Assembly (NCBI RefSeq): GCF_030053415.1
Contig: NZ_JASGBJ010000002.1
Location: 806,001-870,000 of the forward strand
DNA from: Marinobacter sp. CHS3-4
GTDB taxonomy: Bacteria > Pseudomonadota > Gammaproteobacteria > Pseudomonadales > Oleiphilaceae
Direction: 5' to 3'
DNA length: 64,000 bases
Positions 17,794 to 27,197 of this stretch are shown here, in pieces (position 1 is the stretch's first letter; each line of letters begins with the position of its first letter). The position numbers and the translations under genes are program-made. The notes beneath the pieces are model-generated. The model had not been told where the DNA came from. It did not search any database and saw only the letters and a list, made by a program, of their open reading frames with translations.

Positions 17794-18784
17794 TGCGTCC
17801 CACCTTCAGTTGTTTTTTGACCTTGGGCCTTGATGCCCGATCCTTGATTCTCATAGCCAGTTTCCCGTCGCGGGTGCCAAGCGAGGCGTTATAGACCGGA
17901 ATACCGTTGGCCGTCAGAGTCAAAGTCTCCGGAATTTCGACAGGAATAATGTCGCCGTCCTTCAGGTTGGCCACATCCCGCAGGGAAATGCGGCGACGGC
18001 AAACCGTTGCATTGATCGGCACATAGACATCTTTGATGTCTTCCTGAAGCGCGTTTACCCAGCGCTCGTCCACGTCATCAATGTCACTCTGTACCCCCGC
18101 ATCCAGGACATCCCGCACCGGCTCAATCATCGAATAGGGCATGGCCATATGCAGTTCACCACCGCCACCATCGAGTTCAATGTGGAAGGTGCTGACCACG
18201 ACCACCTCACTGGGGCTGACAATGTTGGCCATCGACGGGTTGACCTCCGAGCTGAGGTACTCGAAGTCCACTTTGAGAACCGCCTGCCACGCCTCTTTCA
18301 TGTCGTGAAATACCTGGTCCAGTACCATCTGCACAATGCGGGTCTCTGTGGGTGTAAACTCACGACCTTCAATCTTGGCGTGACGACCTTCACCGCCAAA
18401 GAAGTTATCCACCAGCTTGAACACCAGCTTTGCATCCAGCACAAACAGCGACGTACCGCGCAGCGGCCGGACTTTGGTCAAGTTGAGGCTGGTCGGTACA
18501 TACAGGGTGTGAATGTACTCACCAAATTTCATGATCTGAATGCCGCCCGTAGAGACGTCAGCATTTCGGCGCAAGAGGTTGAACAGGCTGATACGGGTAT
18601 AGCGGGCAAAGCGCTCGTTGATCATCTCGAGCGTCGGCATCCGGCCACGGACGATCCGGTCCTGACTGGCGAGGTCGTATGATTTTATACCTTCGCTGTC
18701 AGTTTCCTCCTCGGTATCAATATCACCATCATCCACCCCATGGAGCAGCGCATCGATCTCGTCCTGTGACAGTAAGTCCTGCAT
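17786..18784 (-). CDS. fliM: flagellar motor switch protein FliM
   Basis: A 332-residue C-ring protein that receives CheY-P. The N-terminal CheY-binding motif LLSQDEIDALLHG (residues 4-16) is intact. The middle CheC-like domain contains FNLLRRNADVSTGG-type sequence and the C-terminal SpoA domain interacts with FliN. Its end overlaps fliN by eight bases and it follows fliL by 12, so it is part of the fliK-L-M-N-O-P-Q-R unit. Confidence 0.96.
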   Translation of the reverse strand: MQDLLSQDEIDALLHGVDDGDIDTEEETDSEGIKSYDLASQDRIVRGRMPTLEMINERFARYTRISLFNLLRRNADVSTGGIQIMKFGEYIHTLYVPTSLNLTKVRPLRGTSLFVLDAKLVFKLVDNFFGGEGRHAKIEGREFTPTETRIVQMVLDQVFHDMKEAWQAVLKVDFEYLSSEVNPSMANIVSPSEVVVVSTFHIELDGGGGELHMAMPYSMIEPVRDVLDAGVQSDIDDVDERWVNALQEDIKDVYVPINATVCRRRISLRDVANLKDGDIIPVEIPETLTLTANGIPVYNASLGTRDGKLAMRIKDRASRPKVKKQLKVGRNG

Positions 18785-18796
18785 ACTTATACCAGC

Positions 18797-19306
18797 CTAT
18801 TGAACGACAAAGTTCCTGAACAATACTTTCTGCAGCGGGGGTTCCCCTTCCTGCTCCAGCACCGAATTCGCAGCCACCAGCATATCTTCCGCCAGCTTTT
18901 TACGGCCCTCGGGAGTCTGCAATTCCATAAAGTCCTTCCCCGCCAGAACGCCAATTAACTGGCTGCGCAACAACGGCATGTGCAATTGGGCAGCGGCAAG
19001 CGCATTCTGGTCTTTTGCCTCCAGCGCGAGATATATCTGGGCGTATCGCTGACGCCCTTCGGCCTGCACCGTGGTAACCAGGGCTTTTTCGATCACGGTG
19101 TAACCGCTCGGCACGAAGACATCTTCCACTTCCTCCGGCGATGATTCCTCGCTGCTAAAACCTGGAATATCAGCGCCAATAAACCAGAGCGTGCCCACAA
19201 CGGACAGGCCAATAGCCAGCATGACCAGGAAAGTCAGTATCAGAATTAACTTGAGCTTGCCCTTTTTCTTGGGCGGTGCTTCTGCGGTTGCGTTGTCTTC
19301 AGCCAT
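18797..19306 (-). CDS. fliL: flagellar basal body-associated protein FliL
   Basis: A 169-residue inner-membrane protein: a lysine-rich cytoplasmic N-terminus (PPKKKGKLK), one membrane helix (about 17-42), and a periplasmic domain that ends with the conserved VLFRNFVVQ. FliL rings surround the stator and improve motor torque. It is separated from fliK by 169 bases containing a strong inverted repeat, the only large gap in the operon, so fliL may start a second transcript. Confidence 0.93.
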   Translation of the reverse strand: MAEDNATAEAPPKKKGKLKLILILTFLVMLAIGLSVVGTLWFIGADIPGFSSEESSPEEVEDVFVPSGYTVIEKALVTTVQAEGRQRYAQIYLALEAKDQNALAAAQLHMPLLRSQLIGVLAGKDFMELQTPEGRKKLAEDMLVAANSVLEQEGEPPLQKVLFRNFVVQ

Positions 19307-19382
19307 AACCTTTGTCTGCCAGAATTCCGTCGAAACGGTCAGGTTTAGAGGATTAGAAGCAAAGGGCGGGCCAGAATGGCAA

Positions 19383-19425
19383 ATCCCCCTTACCAGAACA
19401 GCAGTTTAGCGTTGGTAAGGGGGAT
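19383..19425 (-). terminator. 13-bp perfect stem-loop between fliK and fliL
   Basis: ATCCCCCTTACCA at 19383-19395 and its exact complement at 19413-19425 enclose a 17-base loop. In the direction of transcription it lies 51 bases after the fliK stop and 77 before fliL. It is followed only by ATTTGCC, not by a U-run, so it is more likely a partial terminator, a processing signal or a 3'-end stabiliser than a strong intrinsic terminator. Confidence 0.6.
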
Positions 19426-19475
19426 CGGCAAAGACTCTTGAACATCCATCGAAAGGCAGGCAGAAGAAAAGCAGA

Positions 19476-20804
19476 TCAGGCAAAGGTATCCACTTGCCCG
19501 TTCCAGGTAAGATCCAGAGACTGTGGCTCTGCGCCGGCTTCATCAGTATCGGAATCTGCCATCAATCCCTCGCCGGTATCACCGCCACCACCAGACTCGC
19601 CCTGGCCCGCCTGTTGGCTTCCGGAGTCAGACACATCGAACTTCTCTAGCGAAAATCCTTGCTCGTTGAGCATATCCCGCAGCCTGTGGCTGTGCAGTTC
19701 CAGTTGATCTCTTACCACCGGGTTGGCGGAATGCACCGTAATATTGGCCTGATCCTGCTGCACCTGCACACGAACCTCCATCGGTCCCATATCAGGTGGC
19801 GTCAGGTGAATTTCCGCCACTGACATGTTTCTGGCGGTCAGGAAGGTAAGTTTGCCGGCCATCTTGTCGCCCCACTCCGCGTGGCTGACGGGCACATCAA
19901 TAGACGTCGCATAGCCGCGCATCACAGCCGCTTCGGGTGACATCCTAGGGGCATTGACCGAATTTGGCTGGTTGGTCAGAGATTCCAGTGCGCCCTGGAA
20001 ACGAATCGCGTTCTGCAGAATGGAGTTTTCAGAAGCCTTGCTGGCAGTGTCGCCTCCCACCCCAGCCAACAGTGATTCAGCCAGCGCCACTCCGGTCGTT
20101 GACGTCTTCTGGCCTGGCGACTGGCCCGGCAAAGCGCCTGATTTGCCGTTTCCGTTCATGGTCATATTCGCCATCATCGCGCCCTGCAGTGTCGACCCTT
20201 GCATCACAGAAGCATTTTGGCCCGCGCCAGGCAGGGCTGTCCCCGAAGAGGAAGCCCCAGATCCCTGATTCAGGCTAACCAGGGATTGAAGACCGGCAAA
20301 CGTGACGGGAACCGACTCCACATCGACAGTTTCGGAAGCGGTTTTTTCAGTCGTTTCGCCGAGTTTGAACAGTACGCTCTCAGAATCCAACGCTTGTGAT
20401 TGCCGAGCACCATCTTCAGATACGGCAACCGATTGCCCTTCGTCTTTCGAGGTCGACTCTTTTGCCGCTGGTGCGTTTTTTTCTGTTCTTGACTCGGAAT
20501 CAACTTCTTTGTCTTTGTCCCGGGGTTTACTGGTTTCCTCACGGCTGCCTGTTTCCGCCTTGGCCGACCGCTCTTTGCCGCCATCCACTTTTTTATCGCG
20601 GGCCGCCTCCGCGCGTTCGGCTTTCTCGGCGCGTTCGGTCTTCTCGGCACGTTTTGCCTCCAGGCGCTGCTGCTCAGAGCGGGATACCTGATCGAACCGG
20701 CTGTCACCAGACTTCTCTGTCGCTGTCGAAGCTGATGCGGGAGAGTTCTTGGCCTCTGGGGCCTGATTGTTTGATAAATTCTGGGGGAGAACCATCTGTG
20801 ACAT
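19476..20804 (-). CDS. fliK: flagellar hook-length control protein FliK
   Basis: A 442-residue protein that measures hook length and triggers the FlhB switch. The first 170 residues are disordered and charged (EKTERAEKAERAE-type repeats, many Ser, Thr, Lys), the middle is Gly/Ser/Ala-rich, and the C-terminal third has the conserved FliK core with LHLTPPDMGPMEV-like sequence (here EIHLTPPDMGPMEVRV) and a leucine-rich helix (LELHSHRLRDMLNEQG). It is directly behind a consensus sigma-54 site. Low conservation outside the core is normal for the family. Confidence 0.92.
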   Translation of the reverse strand: MSQMVLPQNLSNNQAPEAKNSPASASTATEKSGDSRFDQVSRSEQQRLEAKRAEKTERAEKAERAEAARDKKVDGGKERSAKAETGSREETSKPRDKDKEVDSESRTEKNAPAAKESTSKDEGQSVAVSEDGARQSQALDSESVLFKLGETTEKTASETVDVESVPVTFAGLQSLVSLNQGSGASSSGTALPGAGQNASVMQGSTLQGAMMANMTMNGNGKSGALPGQSPGQKTSTTGVALAESLLAGVGGDTASKASENSILQNAIRFQGALESLTNQPNSVNAPRMSPEAAVMRGYATSIDVPVSHAEWGDKMAGKLTFLTARNMSVAEIHLTPPDMGPMEVRVQVQQDQANITVHSANPVVRDQLELHSHRLRDMLNEQGFSLEKFDVSDSGSQQAGQGESGGGGDTGEGLMADSDTDEAGAEPQSLDLTWNGQVDTFA

Positions 20805-20875
20805 GGCAACCTCTTGCCGCTTTTGCTGGAAAACAAGCGCCGATTCGCAAAATCAATCAGCTTTACTGTTACTCA

Positions 20876-20890
20876 GCAAAACCAGTGCCA
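20876..20890 (-). promoter_or_regulatory. consensus sigma-54 promoter of fliK
   Basis: On the minus strand this is TGGCACTGGTTTTGC, a perfect match to TGGCAC-N5-TTGC. It lies 72 bases before the fliK ATG and just after the stop of the Hpt gene, so it separates the fliE-to-hptB unit from the fliK-to-flhB unit. Confidence 0.85.
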
Positions 20891-20908
20891 TAGTCTCAGC
20901 GGCTATGA

Positions 20909-21253
20909 TCAGGAGAGAAATTCTTTGAGGGTCTTTTGAATTCGCAGGAATTCCGTTTCAATCTGGTCAACCACTTTAGCCGCGTCGCCGAGGCGATTGG
21001 CTTTACCCGCATTCTCCGCTTCAAGGCAAAGATCACCCAGCTTCGGTGCACCAATGTTAATAGAGCTGCCTTTGAAGCTGTGTGCTGTTTTGGCAAAAGC
21101 ATCAGCGTCGGCCGAGCCAATGGCATTTCTAAGGTAGGTGATCCTGTCTGAAGAATCTTTCAGATAGGTGTTGATAAGAACAGCGAATTCTTCTTCCATG
21201 ACGTCTTGAAGCTCGGTCAAAGCTTCTTCATCTAGGTGCGGTTTGTCGTTCAT
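20909..21253 (-). CDS. histidine phosphotransfer protein, HptB-like
   Basis: A 114-residue four-helix Hpt domain. The phosphorylatable histidine is H58 in TAHSFKGSS, the usual Hpt motif. It is the last gene of a three-gene module (STAS protein, receiver-phosphatase, Hpt) that follows fliJ. In Pseudomonas the matching HptB-HsbR-HsbA system relays phosphate to the receiver-phosphatase and controls flagellar gene expression or the swim-biofilm choice. The same role here is inferred from order and domains. A 30-base gap separates it from the receiver-phosphatase. Confidence 0.85.
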   Translation of the reverse strand: MNDKPHLDEEALTELQDVMEEEFAVLINTYLKDSSDRITYLRNAIGSADADAFAKTAHSFKGSSINIGAPKLGDLCLEAENAGKANRLGDAAKVVDQIETEFLRIQKTLKEFLS

Positions 21254-21283
21254 GACTAACCCCTGGTTATGGACTAGCGCTCC

Positions 21284-23020
21284 CTATTCGGGAACGGGCT
21301 CGGCTAACTCCCAATCATAAACAATTTCAGCGCAGCTGCCATACTCGGAATATCGCAATGAATTTCCGAGCTTTTGCATCAGCATCAACCCTCTCCCACT
21401 ATAGTGGGCTTCCGTTGCCTGAGACTCAAGCTCTGTGGTGTGATCAAACCCATCGCCACTGTCTTCGCAAATAATTCTGAGCTGCCCACCGGCATCGGTT
21501 TTTCGATGAGCAAGCGAGAAGCGGATAAAATGGCCGTCCACGTTTCCCAGGCGGCGCTCCCTCTCGGAATAATAGTAGCTGAATCCGTCGGATGAGGTTT
21601 TCAGGTCCGACGATAATTTCAGCACTCCGTGTTCCAACGCATTGTTATACAGCTCGGACAAAAGCGTGTAGATATCAGCGCTTTTCCTGCGCAGCCCTGG
21701 CACTTCCATACAAATGTGCAGAAGCAGCGGCAGAGGGCTGAATTTGCCCAGGGTTTCGTCCCGGACCTCGTACACGCAATGCCAATCCGTCGGCCCCTTG
21801 AGAACCGACTGAGGCAACTGCTCGGCGGGCTGACGAAACTCAGCATCCACCACCATCTTCAAAGAGACCAGAGTCAGATCATCCCGCCCTTTCCGATGCC
21901 CGCAAAACGCAACCACATCCGTTAAAACCGCGTCGATCAGCTGTTCCGATGCAGACGCATTGTCCAGAGCCTGTTTCAACCGGGCTCCGCCATACTGTTC
22001 AGAATTCTGGTTTTCGGCCTCCAACACACCGTCTGTCATCATCAACAGCATGTCTCCAGCACTGGTATGAAACACCTCCATACTGGCATCAAACCGTCCC
22101 GAACTCAGAACCCCAAGCGGGAGGTACTTCGATTCCAGAAACTCTTTCGTACCGTCTCTCCTTATTAAGACGCCATCCGGAAGCCCACCGTTCCATATTC
22201 GCAACTGGTTCAAGTGGAAATCCGCCTGAATCAGGGCTGCGCAGCAAAACATACCGGTGGGCAGAATACGAACGAGCTTGTCGTTGATTTCTCTTAGCAA
22301 ATCACTGCCGCTGAACCCCATGGTCGTCATGCCATAGAAAATTTCTGCTATCGGCAAAGCGCCAATCGCGGCAGGCAGACCATGCCCGGTAAAATCACCA
22401 ACCAGAATATGCATACCGCCGGCAGGACGGGGACAGGCAAACAATATGTCGCCGTTAAATATCGACAAAGGCGAAATGTGGTAGCGGATATTGTCGGCAT
22501 CAAGGCAACCGGTATGCGCAATATTATCGAATACCCGCTTGGCCAACTGTTGCTCCTCAAGCAACTGTCGGTTGCGATCCTGGATCAGATCCCGCTGACG
22601 GCTCAGAGTGCGATGCATCTGGCGCATTCTGTTGAAAGCACCCAGCTTCGCCTGGATAATTACTTTGTTGTAGGGCTTGGTAAGGAAGTCGTCACCGCCA
22701 GCATCCAGGCAATGGGCGAGAGCGTCAGCGTCCGTCAAAGAGGTCAGAAAGATGACGGGCACCAACTCCTCACCCGCCATTTCCTTGATGCGGCGGGCTG
22801 CATCAATGCCGTCCATCACCGGCATCAACACATCCAGAAGCACAATATCCGGTTGGTAATCTGGGAAAACGGTGACCGCCTCTCTTCCGTCACTCGCCGC
22901 CCTAACCTCATGACCAAGGCGCTTGAGAAGGGTCTTTAGTATCAAGCGGTCACTGTCGCTGTCATCAGCAATCAGAATCCGTAATGCCGAGGCGTCCACG
23001 TGATCGGCGGAGACCTTCAT
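21284..23020 (-). CDS. response regulator with PP2C phosphatase and ATPase domains, HsbR-like
   Basis: A 578-residue cytoplasmic regulator with three domains. A receiver (about 12-130) has D19-D20 and phosphoacceptor D63. A short coiled coil leads to a SpoIIE-type PP2C domain (about 185-400) with VGDFTGHGLPAAIGALP and LLMMTDGVLEAEN metal-binding motifs. The C-terminal part (about 430-575) resembles an anti-sigma-factor kinase, with ELYNNALEHG as the N-box and CEDSGDGFD as G1. It can therefore both dephosphorylate and phosphorylate the neighbouring STAS protein. The ATG overlaps that gene's stop (ATGA). Family knowledge comes from Pseudomonas HsbR. Confidence 0.88.
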   Translation of the reverse strand: MKVSADHVDASALRILIADDSDSDRLILKTLLKRLGHEVRAASDGREAVTVFPDYQPDIVLLDVLMPVMDGIDAARRIKEMAGEELVPVIFLTSLTDADALAHCLDAGGDDFLTKPYNKVIIQAKLGAFNRMRQMHRTLSRQRDLIQDRNRQLLEEQQLAKRVFDNIAHTGCLDADNIRYHISPLSIFNGDILFACPRPAGGMHILVGDFTGHGLPAAIGALPIAEIFYGMTTMGFSGSDLLREINDKLVRILPTGMFCCAALIQADFHLNQLRIWNGGLPDGVLIRRDGTKEFLESKYLPLGVLSSGRFDASMEVFHTSAGDMLLMMTDGVLEAENQNSEQYGGARLKQALDNASASEQLIDAVLTDVVAFCGHRKGRDDLTLVSLKMVVDAEFRQPAEQLPQSVLKGPTDWHCVYEVRDETLGKFSPLPLLLHICMEVPGLRRKSADIYTLLSELYNNALEHGVLKLSSDLKTSSDGFSYYYSERERRLGNVDGHFIRFSLAHRKTDAGGQLRIICEDSGDGFDHTTELESQATEAHYSGRGLMLMQKLGNSLRYSEYGSCAEIVYDWELAEPVPE

Positions 23021-23322
23021 TGAATCGAGAATAACTGCTCAAAGTTGGAAATGGTCAGTATTCGGCGAACGTCATTGTTGCAGTGTTTCAGCTGAATACG
23101 TGCTCTGTCGCCACCGGCGAAATCCCGCAGTAAAAGAAGCATGCCCAACGCAGAGCTATCGAGGTACGTTGTCTGCGAAAGGTCGACAACGAAGTTGCTG
23201 ACCTCGCGATCCTCGTGCTCATAGGCATTGCGGAATGCCTGATGCGTACTGAAATCAAATCGCCCTTCGATCTGAATGGTCAGGGTCTGACCATCATCGC
23301 TGCGATGTGTCCGAATTGGCAT
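23017..23322 (-). CDS. STAS-domain anti-sigma factor antagonist, HsbA-like
   Basis: A 101-residue STAS domain protein. The likely phospho-site is S56 in TYLDSSALG. I place the start at ATG 23322, because GGAGG lies seven bases before it and the longer reading adds an unrelated hydrophobic tail. The family's role is to bind an anti-sigma factor (FlgM for Pseudomonas HsbA) when unphosphorylated. Its stop overlaps the start of the receiver-phosphatase gene, which likely controls its phosphorylation. It lies about 110 bases after fliJ. Confidence 0.87.
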   Translation of the reverse strand: MPIRTHRSDDGQTLTIQIEGRFDFSTHQAFRNAYEHEDREVSNFVVDLSQTTYLDSSALGMLLLLRDFAGGDRARIQLKHCNNDVRRILTISNFEQLFSIQ

Positions 23323-23431
23323 CCAGAAGCCTCCGTAAAAAACAAGCAGGGTGAGCGAAAAGCGCGACAAACTTCTGGATTAAAGCATAGACGAAAGGTG
23401 TAATTTTGCATCTGGATACGAAAGCGACTCG

Positions 23432-23875
23432 CTAGTAACGCCGGCGCTGAAAAATTCGGTTGGCAGCTTCGTCCGCCAGTTTCTGTTCCCGGGCATCCAT
23501 TTCCTGTTGCTCCTGTCGGCGACAGGTTTCAATGTATTTCTCCATGCCCCGTCGGCGCTCCCAGGCTTTTTGCCATTCCTGCCGACACGCATCCAATCGG
23601 GCCTGAGCCTTTTCCAGTACCGTCTGCTGTTGTGCAATCACCTGATCCAGCTGCCCAATAAACGCCTGCCAGGCCTGCAGGCGCGAAACGGCAACAACGC
23701 CGTGCTGGCTGGCGCGTATCTGTTCTCGGTATTCCTGTTGATAACGCTCCAGGTTCTCAATCTGCTGCCGCTGGGATTCATGGGCCTGCTGGGCCTCAGC
23801 CATTTTCTCCAGAGCCCGATGTTCCCTCTGCTCCTCCAGCTGAAGCACCACTTTCAAGCGCTCTGAGCGAAGCAT
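23432..23875 (-). CDS. fliJ: flagellar export chaperone FliJ
   Basis: A 147-residue coiled-coil protein, rich in Glu, Gln and Arg with heptad-like repeats over nearly its whole length. FliJ sits in the centre of the FliI hexamer and helps unload chaperones and engage FlhA. Sequence conservation in the family is weak; the call rests on coiled-coil content, size and its start overlapping the fliI stop (TGATG). It is the final structural gene before the phospho-switch module. Confidence 0.92.
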   Translation of the reverse strand: MLRSERLKVVLQLEEQREHRALEKMAEAQQAHESQRQQIENLERYQQEYREQIRASQHGVVAVSRLQAWQAFIGQLDQVIAQQQTVLEKAQARLDACRQEWQKAWERRRGMEKYIETCRRQEQQEMDAREQKLADEAANRIFQRRRY

Positions 23876-25254
23876 CAGCTTGCCTCACTGGCGGAGCTGG
23901 GAGGCGATTTGGGGCGGTCTGCCGAACGCCGCTCAGGCACTACTGACATCAATTGCTGAACGCTCTCGTCCAGCGTGGCACTGTCGTTAAGGCCCTGTTG
24001 CAGGAACTGGCGCATATTGGCGATATGGGCGATAGCGAAGTCGGTCTCGGGATCAGACCCTTTTACATAAGCGCCCACACTGATCAGATCTCGGGCTTGC
24101 TGGTAACGGGAATAAACCTGTTTGAAGCGCTGAGCGCGAGCAAAATGATCGGGTTTTGTCACCTGAGGCATTACCCGGCTGATCGAAGCCTCCACGTCGA
24201 TCGCAGGGTAGTGACCTTCCTCTGCAAGACGACGGGACAAGACAATATGACCATCCAGTATGGCCCGCGTGGCATCGGCAATGGGATCCTGCTGGTCGTC
24301 GCCTTCCGTCAGTACGGTATAAAACGCAGTAATGGAACCACCGCCTGGCCGCCCGTTGCCGGTTCGTTCCACCAGTTGCGGTAATTTTGCAAACACCGAG
24401 GGCGGATAACCCTTGGTAGCGGGGGGCTCGCCCACTGCCAGGGCAATTTCTCGCTGAGCCTGGGCGTAACGAGTCAGAGAGTCCATCAGTAACAGCACTC
24501 GTTTGCCCTGATCGCGGTAGTATTCAGCAATTCGGGTTGTCAGCATCGCCGCCCGGAGCCTCATCAAAGGCGAATCGTCTGCCGGGGAGGCTACGACCAC
24601 CGAACGCGCCAGGCCTTCATCGCCCAGAATGTCTTCGATAAATTCTTTGACTTCACGGCCCCGTTCGCCGATCAGACCAACCACGGTGATGTCTGCGTCG
24701 GTAAATCGGGTCATCATGCCGAGCAGCACACTCTTACCAACACCGCTGCCAGCAAAAAGACCCAGGCGCTGCCCCTGACCCACCGTCATCAGTGAGTTAA
24801 TGGCACGGATGCCAACATCCATGGACTGACGGACCGGCGCCCGATCCAGTGGATTGATAATGTCTCCGGTGAGGGCGACCCTTTTTTCGGTCTGCAGAGG
24901 CCCTTTGCCATCCAGTGGCTCGCCGTTGCCATTGACCACACGCCCCAGCAATTCCGGACCCACGGGCACACGACTCGCAGCCGATAGAGGCACCACGCGG
25001 GCACCGGGACGAAGGCCTTCAATAGCTGTCAGAGGCATCAGATAGACGCGTTCGTCTTCGAAACCGACAACTTCTGCTTCCACCGTACCGGCGCCCTGGC
25101 CAGTAATCACGCAGCGGTCGCCGACCACCATAGGGCAGCCAACGCACTCAAGCGTCAGCCCCACCATCCGGGTCAATCGGCCAGACAGCTCCGGCTCCGG
25201 CTCGGACGCCAGACCGTTCTGAAGCTTGTTGAGGCGCTCAGCCAGGGATGTCAT
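23875..25254 (-). CDS. fliI: flagellum-specific ATPase FliI
   Basis: A 459-residue F1-beta-like ATPase of the flagellar export apparatus. The P-loop AGSGVGKS is at 168-175; Walker B-type [13 protein letters not shown] and the family signature [17 protein letters not shown] [14 protein letters not shown] follow. I chose ATG 25254 ([10 protein letters not shown]), which matches family length; a reading from 25335 would add 27 residues overlapping fliH. With this start the gene overlaps the end of fliH by 17 bases and its stop overlaps fliJ. Confidence 0.96.
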   Translation of the reverse strand: MTSLAERLNKLQNGLASEPEPELSGRLTRMVGLTLECVGCPMVVGDRCVITGQGAGTVEAEVVGFEDERVYLMPLTAIEGLRPGARVVPLSAASRVPVGPELLGRVVNGNGEPLDGKGPLQTEKRVALTGDIINPLDRAPVRQSMDVGIRAINSLMTVGQGQRLGLFAGSGVGKSVLLGMMTRFTDADITVVGLIGERGREVKEFIEDILGDEGLARSVVVASPADDSPLMRLRAAMLTTRIAEYYRDQGKRVLLLMDSLTRYAQAQREIALAVGEPPATKGYPPSVFAKLPQLVERTGNGRPGGGSITAFYTVLTEGDDQQDPIADATRAILDGHIVLSRRLAEEGHYPAIDVEASISRVMPQVTKPDHFARAQRFKQVYSRYQQARDLISVGAYVKGSDPETDFAIAHIANMRQFLQQGLNDSATLDESVQQLMSVVPERRSADRPKSPPSSASEAS

Positions 25255-26143
25255 CGCCCTCACCTCTTGCCTGATCAGAGCCATCCTGAGCCGGGTCTTC
25301 TTCATGCGGTTCGTCGTCAGGCTTGTCGGTGTCAAGGACGTCCCGATGGAAATCCGTCAGGTCGTCCATCATGGCGTCCAGCTGTTCGCCTTCGCCCGCG
25401 GCCTCCTGATCCAGCTCTTCACTGAGCATGTCCTGAACGGCTTTCTGAAAGCGTTTTTCGATGGTGTAATCCACCAGGCTGTGGCGCGTCTCAAGCTTGC
25501 AGCCACCGCGCATGATGGCAGCGTCTTCCACCACGGACGCCTTGGCCTCGAATCGTTCAGCCACTTCGCTGACGTAATCGTAGTCGTCGGGATGAATATG
25601 GATGCGGACGTTTTCGCTGGTGGAGGGCAGCGACGCCATGGCCTTTCTGACCACGGCTGTAATCTGTGAGGAATCCAGTGATAGTTCTCGGTAAAGCACC
25701 GCACGGGACAATACCGTGGTCAGGTTAACCAGCGCGGTTTCCAGCTCATCTTCGTGTCGCTGGATCGGTACCAGCAGCTCGCCCATGACCTGTTCAAGCC
25801 GTTCCAGCCGAGCTTCTACGTCTTTACGGGTCTCTTCCAGGCCTTGTTGCTCACCCTGGTCCCGACCTTCTTTTTCACCGGCGGCAAAGCCTTCCTGATG
25901 CCCCTTCTCCAGGCCCTCTTTGTGGCCTGCTTCGTAACCTTCCTTGTGACCCTCTTCCTGGCCATCCTTGTAGGCTTCCTGACGAATCTTTTCGATATCC
26001 GCCGCCGTCAGGGGTTTGACGTTGCGCTCTTCTTCCCGAGCGACCTCATTGCCTTTGGCATCCAGCAGCGGCAATTCCCAGCGCTCATAGGCTGTCATAT
26101 TTTCTTTGGGAATGCGGTCGAGGTTGCGGCGCGGGTCTTTCAT
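25238..26143 (-). CDS. fliH: flagellar export ATPase regulator FliH
   Basis: A 301-residue stator-like protein that holds FliI inactive and ties it to the C-ring. It has an [21 protein letters not shown] region (about 65-110) with repeated GxxxG-spaced glycines, the FliH helix-packing signature, and a C-terminal conserved domain (about 130-260). The last 40 residues are acidic. It lies ten bases after fliG. An internal ATG at codon 16 ([10 protein letters not shown]) is an alternative start, giving 286 residues. Confidence 0.93.
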   Translation of the reverse strand: MKDPRRNLDRIPKENMTAYERWELPLLDAKGNEVAREEERNVKPLTAADIEKIRQEAYKDGQEEGHKEGYEAGHKEGLEKGHQEGFAAGEKEGRDQGEQQGLEETRKDVEARLERLEQVMGELLVPIQRHEDELETALVNLTTVLSRAVLYRELSLDSSQITAVVRKAMASLPSTSENVRIHIHPDDYDYVSEVAERFEAKASVVEDAAIMRGGCKLETRHSLVDYTIEKRFQKAVQDMLSEELDQEAAGEGEQLDAMMDDLTDFHRDVLDTDKPDDEPHEEDPAQDGSDQARGEGDDIPG

Positions 26144-26153
26144 CAGGTCAGCA

Positions 26154-27197
26154 TCACATCATTTCTTCGCCAGCACCACCGAGGGTGATCTCACCGGCTT
26201 CGGCCATACGGCGGGCAATGGTGATGATGTCCTTCTGAGCAGCCTCCACCTCACTGACCTTGACCGGGCCCTTGGCCTCGAGGTCATCCTGTAGCAGTTC
26301 CGACGCACGCTTGGACATGTTCTTGAAGATCTTCTCCTGAACGTTGTCGTCCGCGCCTTTGAGTGCCACCACGAGAACCTCCGAGGATACCTCGCGCAAC
26401 AGCGCCTGAATGCCACGGTCGTCGATGTCGGCCAGATTGTCGAAAACAAACATCAGGTCTTCGATGGTGGACGCCAGATCCGGATCCATATCCTTGATGG
26501 AGTCCATCAGACTGCCCTCGGCGCTACGCTCCATAAAGTTCATGATGTCCGCAGCCCGTTTCACGCCGCCAATACGGCTTGCCTGGCCGGCAGAACCACC
26601 GGAGAACTGTTTCTCCAGAATATCGTTGAGTTCCTGCAAAGCCTGGGGCTGAACGCTCTCCAGAGAGGCAACCCGCATCATCACATCCAAACGCACCTTG
26701 TCGTCCAGCGTGCTGATGATTTCAGCGGCCTGATCCGGGTCCAGATAAGATATGACGATCGCCTGAATCTGTGGGTGTTCGTAACGGATGATGTCGCCGA
26801 CGGCTCTTGGCTCCATCCATTTGAGGGTGTCGAGGCCAGTGGTGTTGCCGCCGATAAGAATACGGTCGATCAGACTGGATGCTTTGTCGTCACCCAATGC
26901 CTGGGTGAGCATGGTACGAATATAATCATCATTGCCAACGCCCAGGCCTGTCTGCCCGCCGACGGCTTCAACAAAATTGTTCAGCACATAGGAGACGTCG
27001 TCCTTACTGACTTCCTTCATCTGCGCCATGGCCACACCCACACGCTGAACCTCTTTCGGGCCCATGTGTTTGAGTATCTGGGCGGCATCATTTTCGCCCA
27101 GGGACATCAGCAGGATGGCCGCCTGTTCGACACGCGGAATTTTGCGCTGTGGCTTCTGCGCCTCACCCTCGCGCGCATTTTCATCAGTCATCGACAT
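26154..27197 (-). CDS. fliG: flagellar motor switch protein FliG
   Basis: A 347-residue C-ring protein that meets the stator and converts proton flow to rotation. Conserved features include AILLMSLGENDAAQILKHM near the start, EHPQIQAIVISYLDP in the middle domain, and the C-terminal domain with FVFDNLADIDDRGIQALLREV carrying the charged residues that contact MotA-type stators. Its ATG overlaps the fliF end by 14 bases. Confidence 0.96.
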   Translation of the reverse strand: MSMTDENAREGEAQKPQRKIPRVEQAAILLMSLGENDAAQILKHMGPKEVQRVGVAMAQMKEVSKDDVSYVLNNFVEAVGGQTGLGVGNDDYIRTMLTQALGDDKASSLIDRILIGGNTTGLDTLKWMEPRAVGDIIRYEHPQIQAIVISYLDPDQAAEIISTLDDKVRLDVMMRVASLESVQPQALQELNDILEKQFSGGSAGQASRIGGVKRAADIMNFMERSAEGSLMDSIKDMDPDLASTIEDLMFVFDNLADIDDRGIQALLREVSSEVLVVALKGADDNVQEKIFKNMSKRASELLQDDLEAKGPVKVSEVEAAQKDIITIARRMAEAGEITLGGAGEEMM

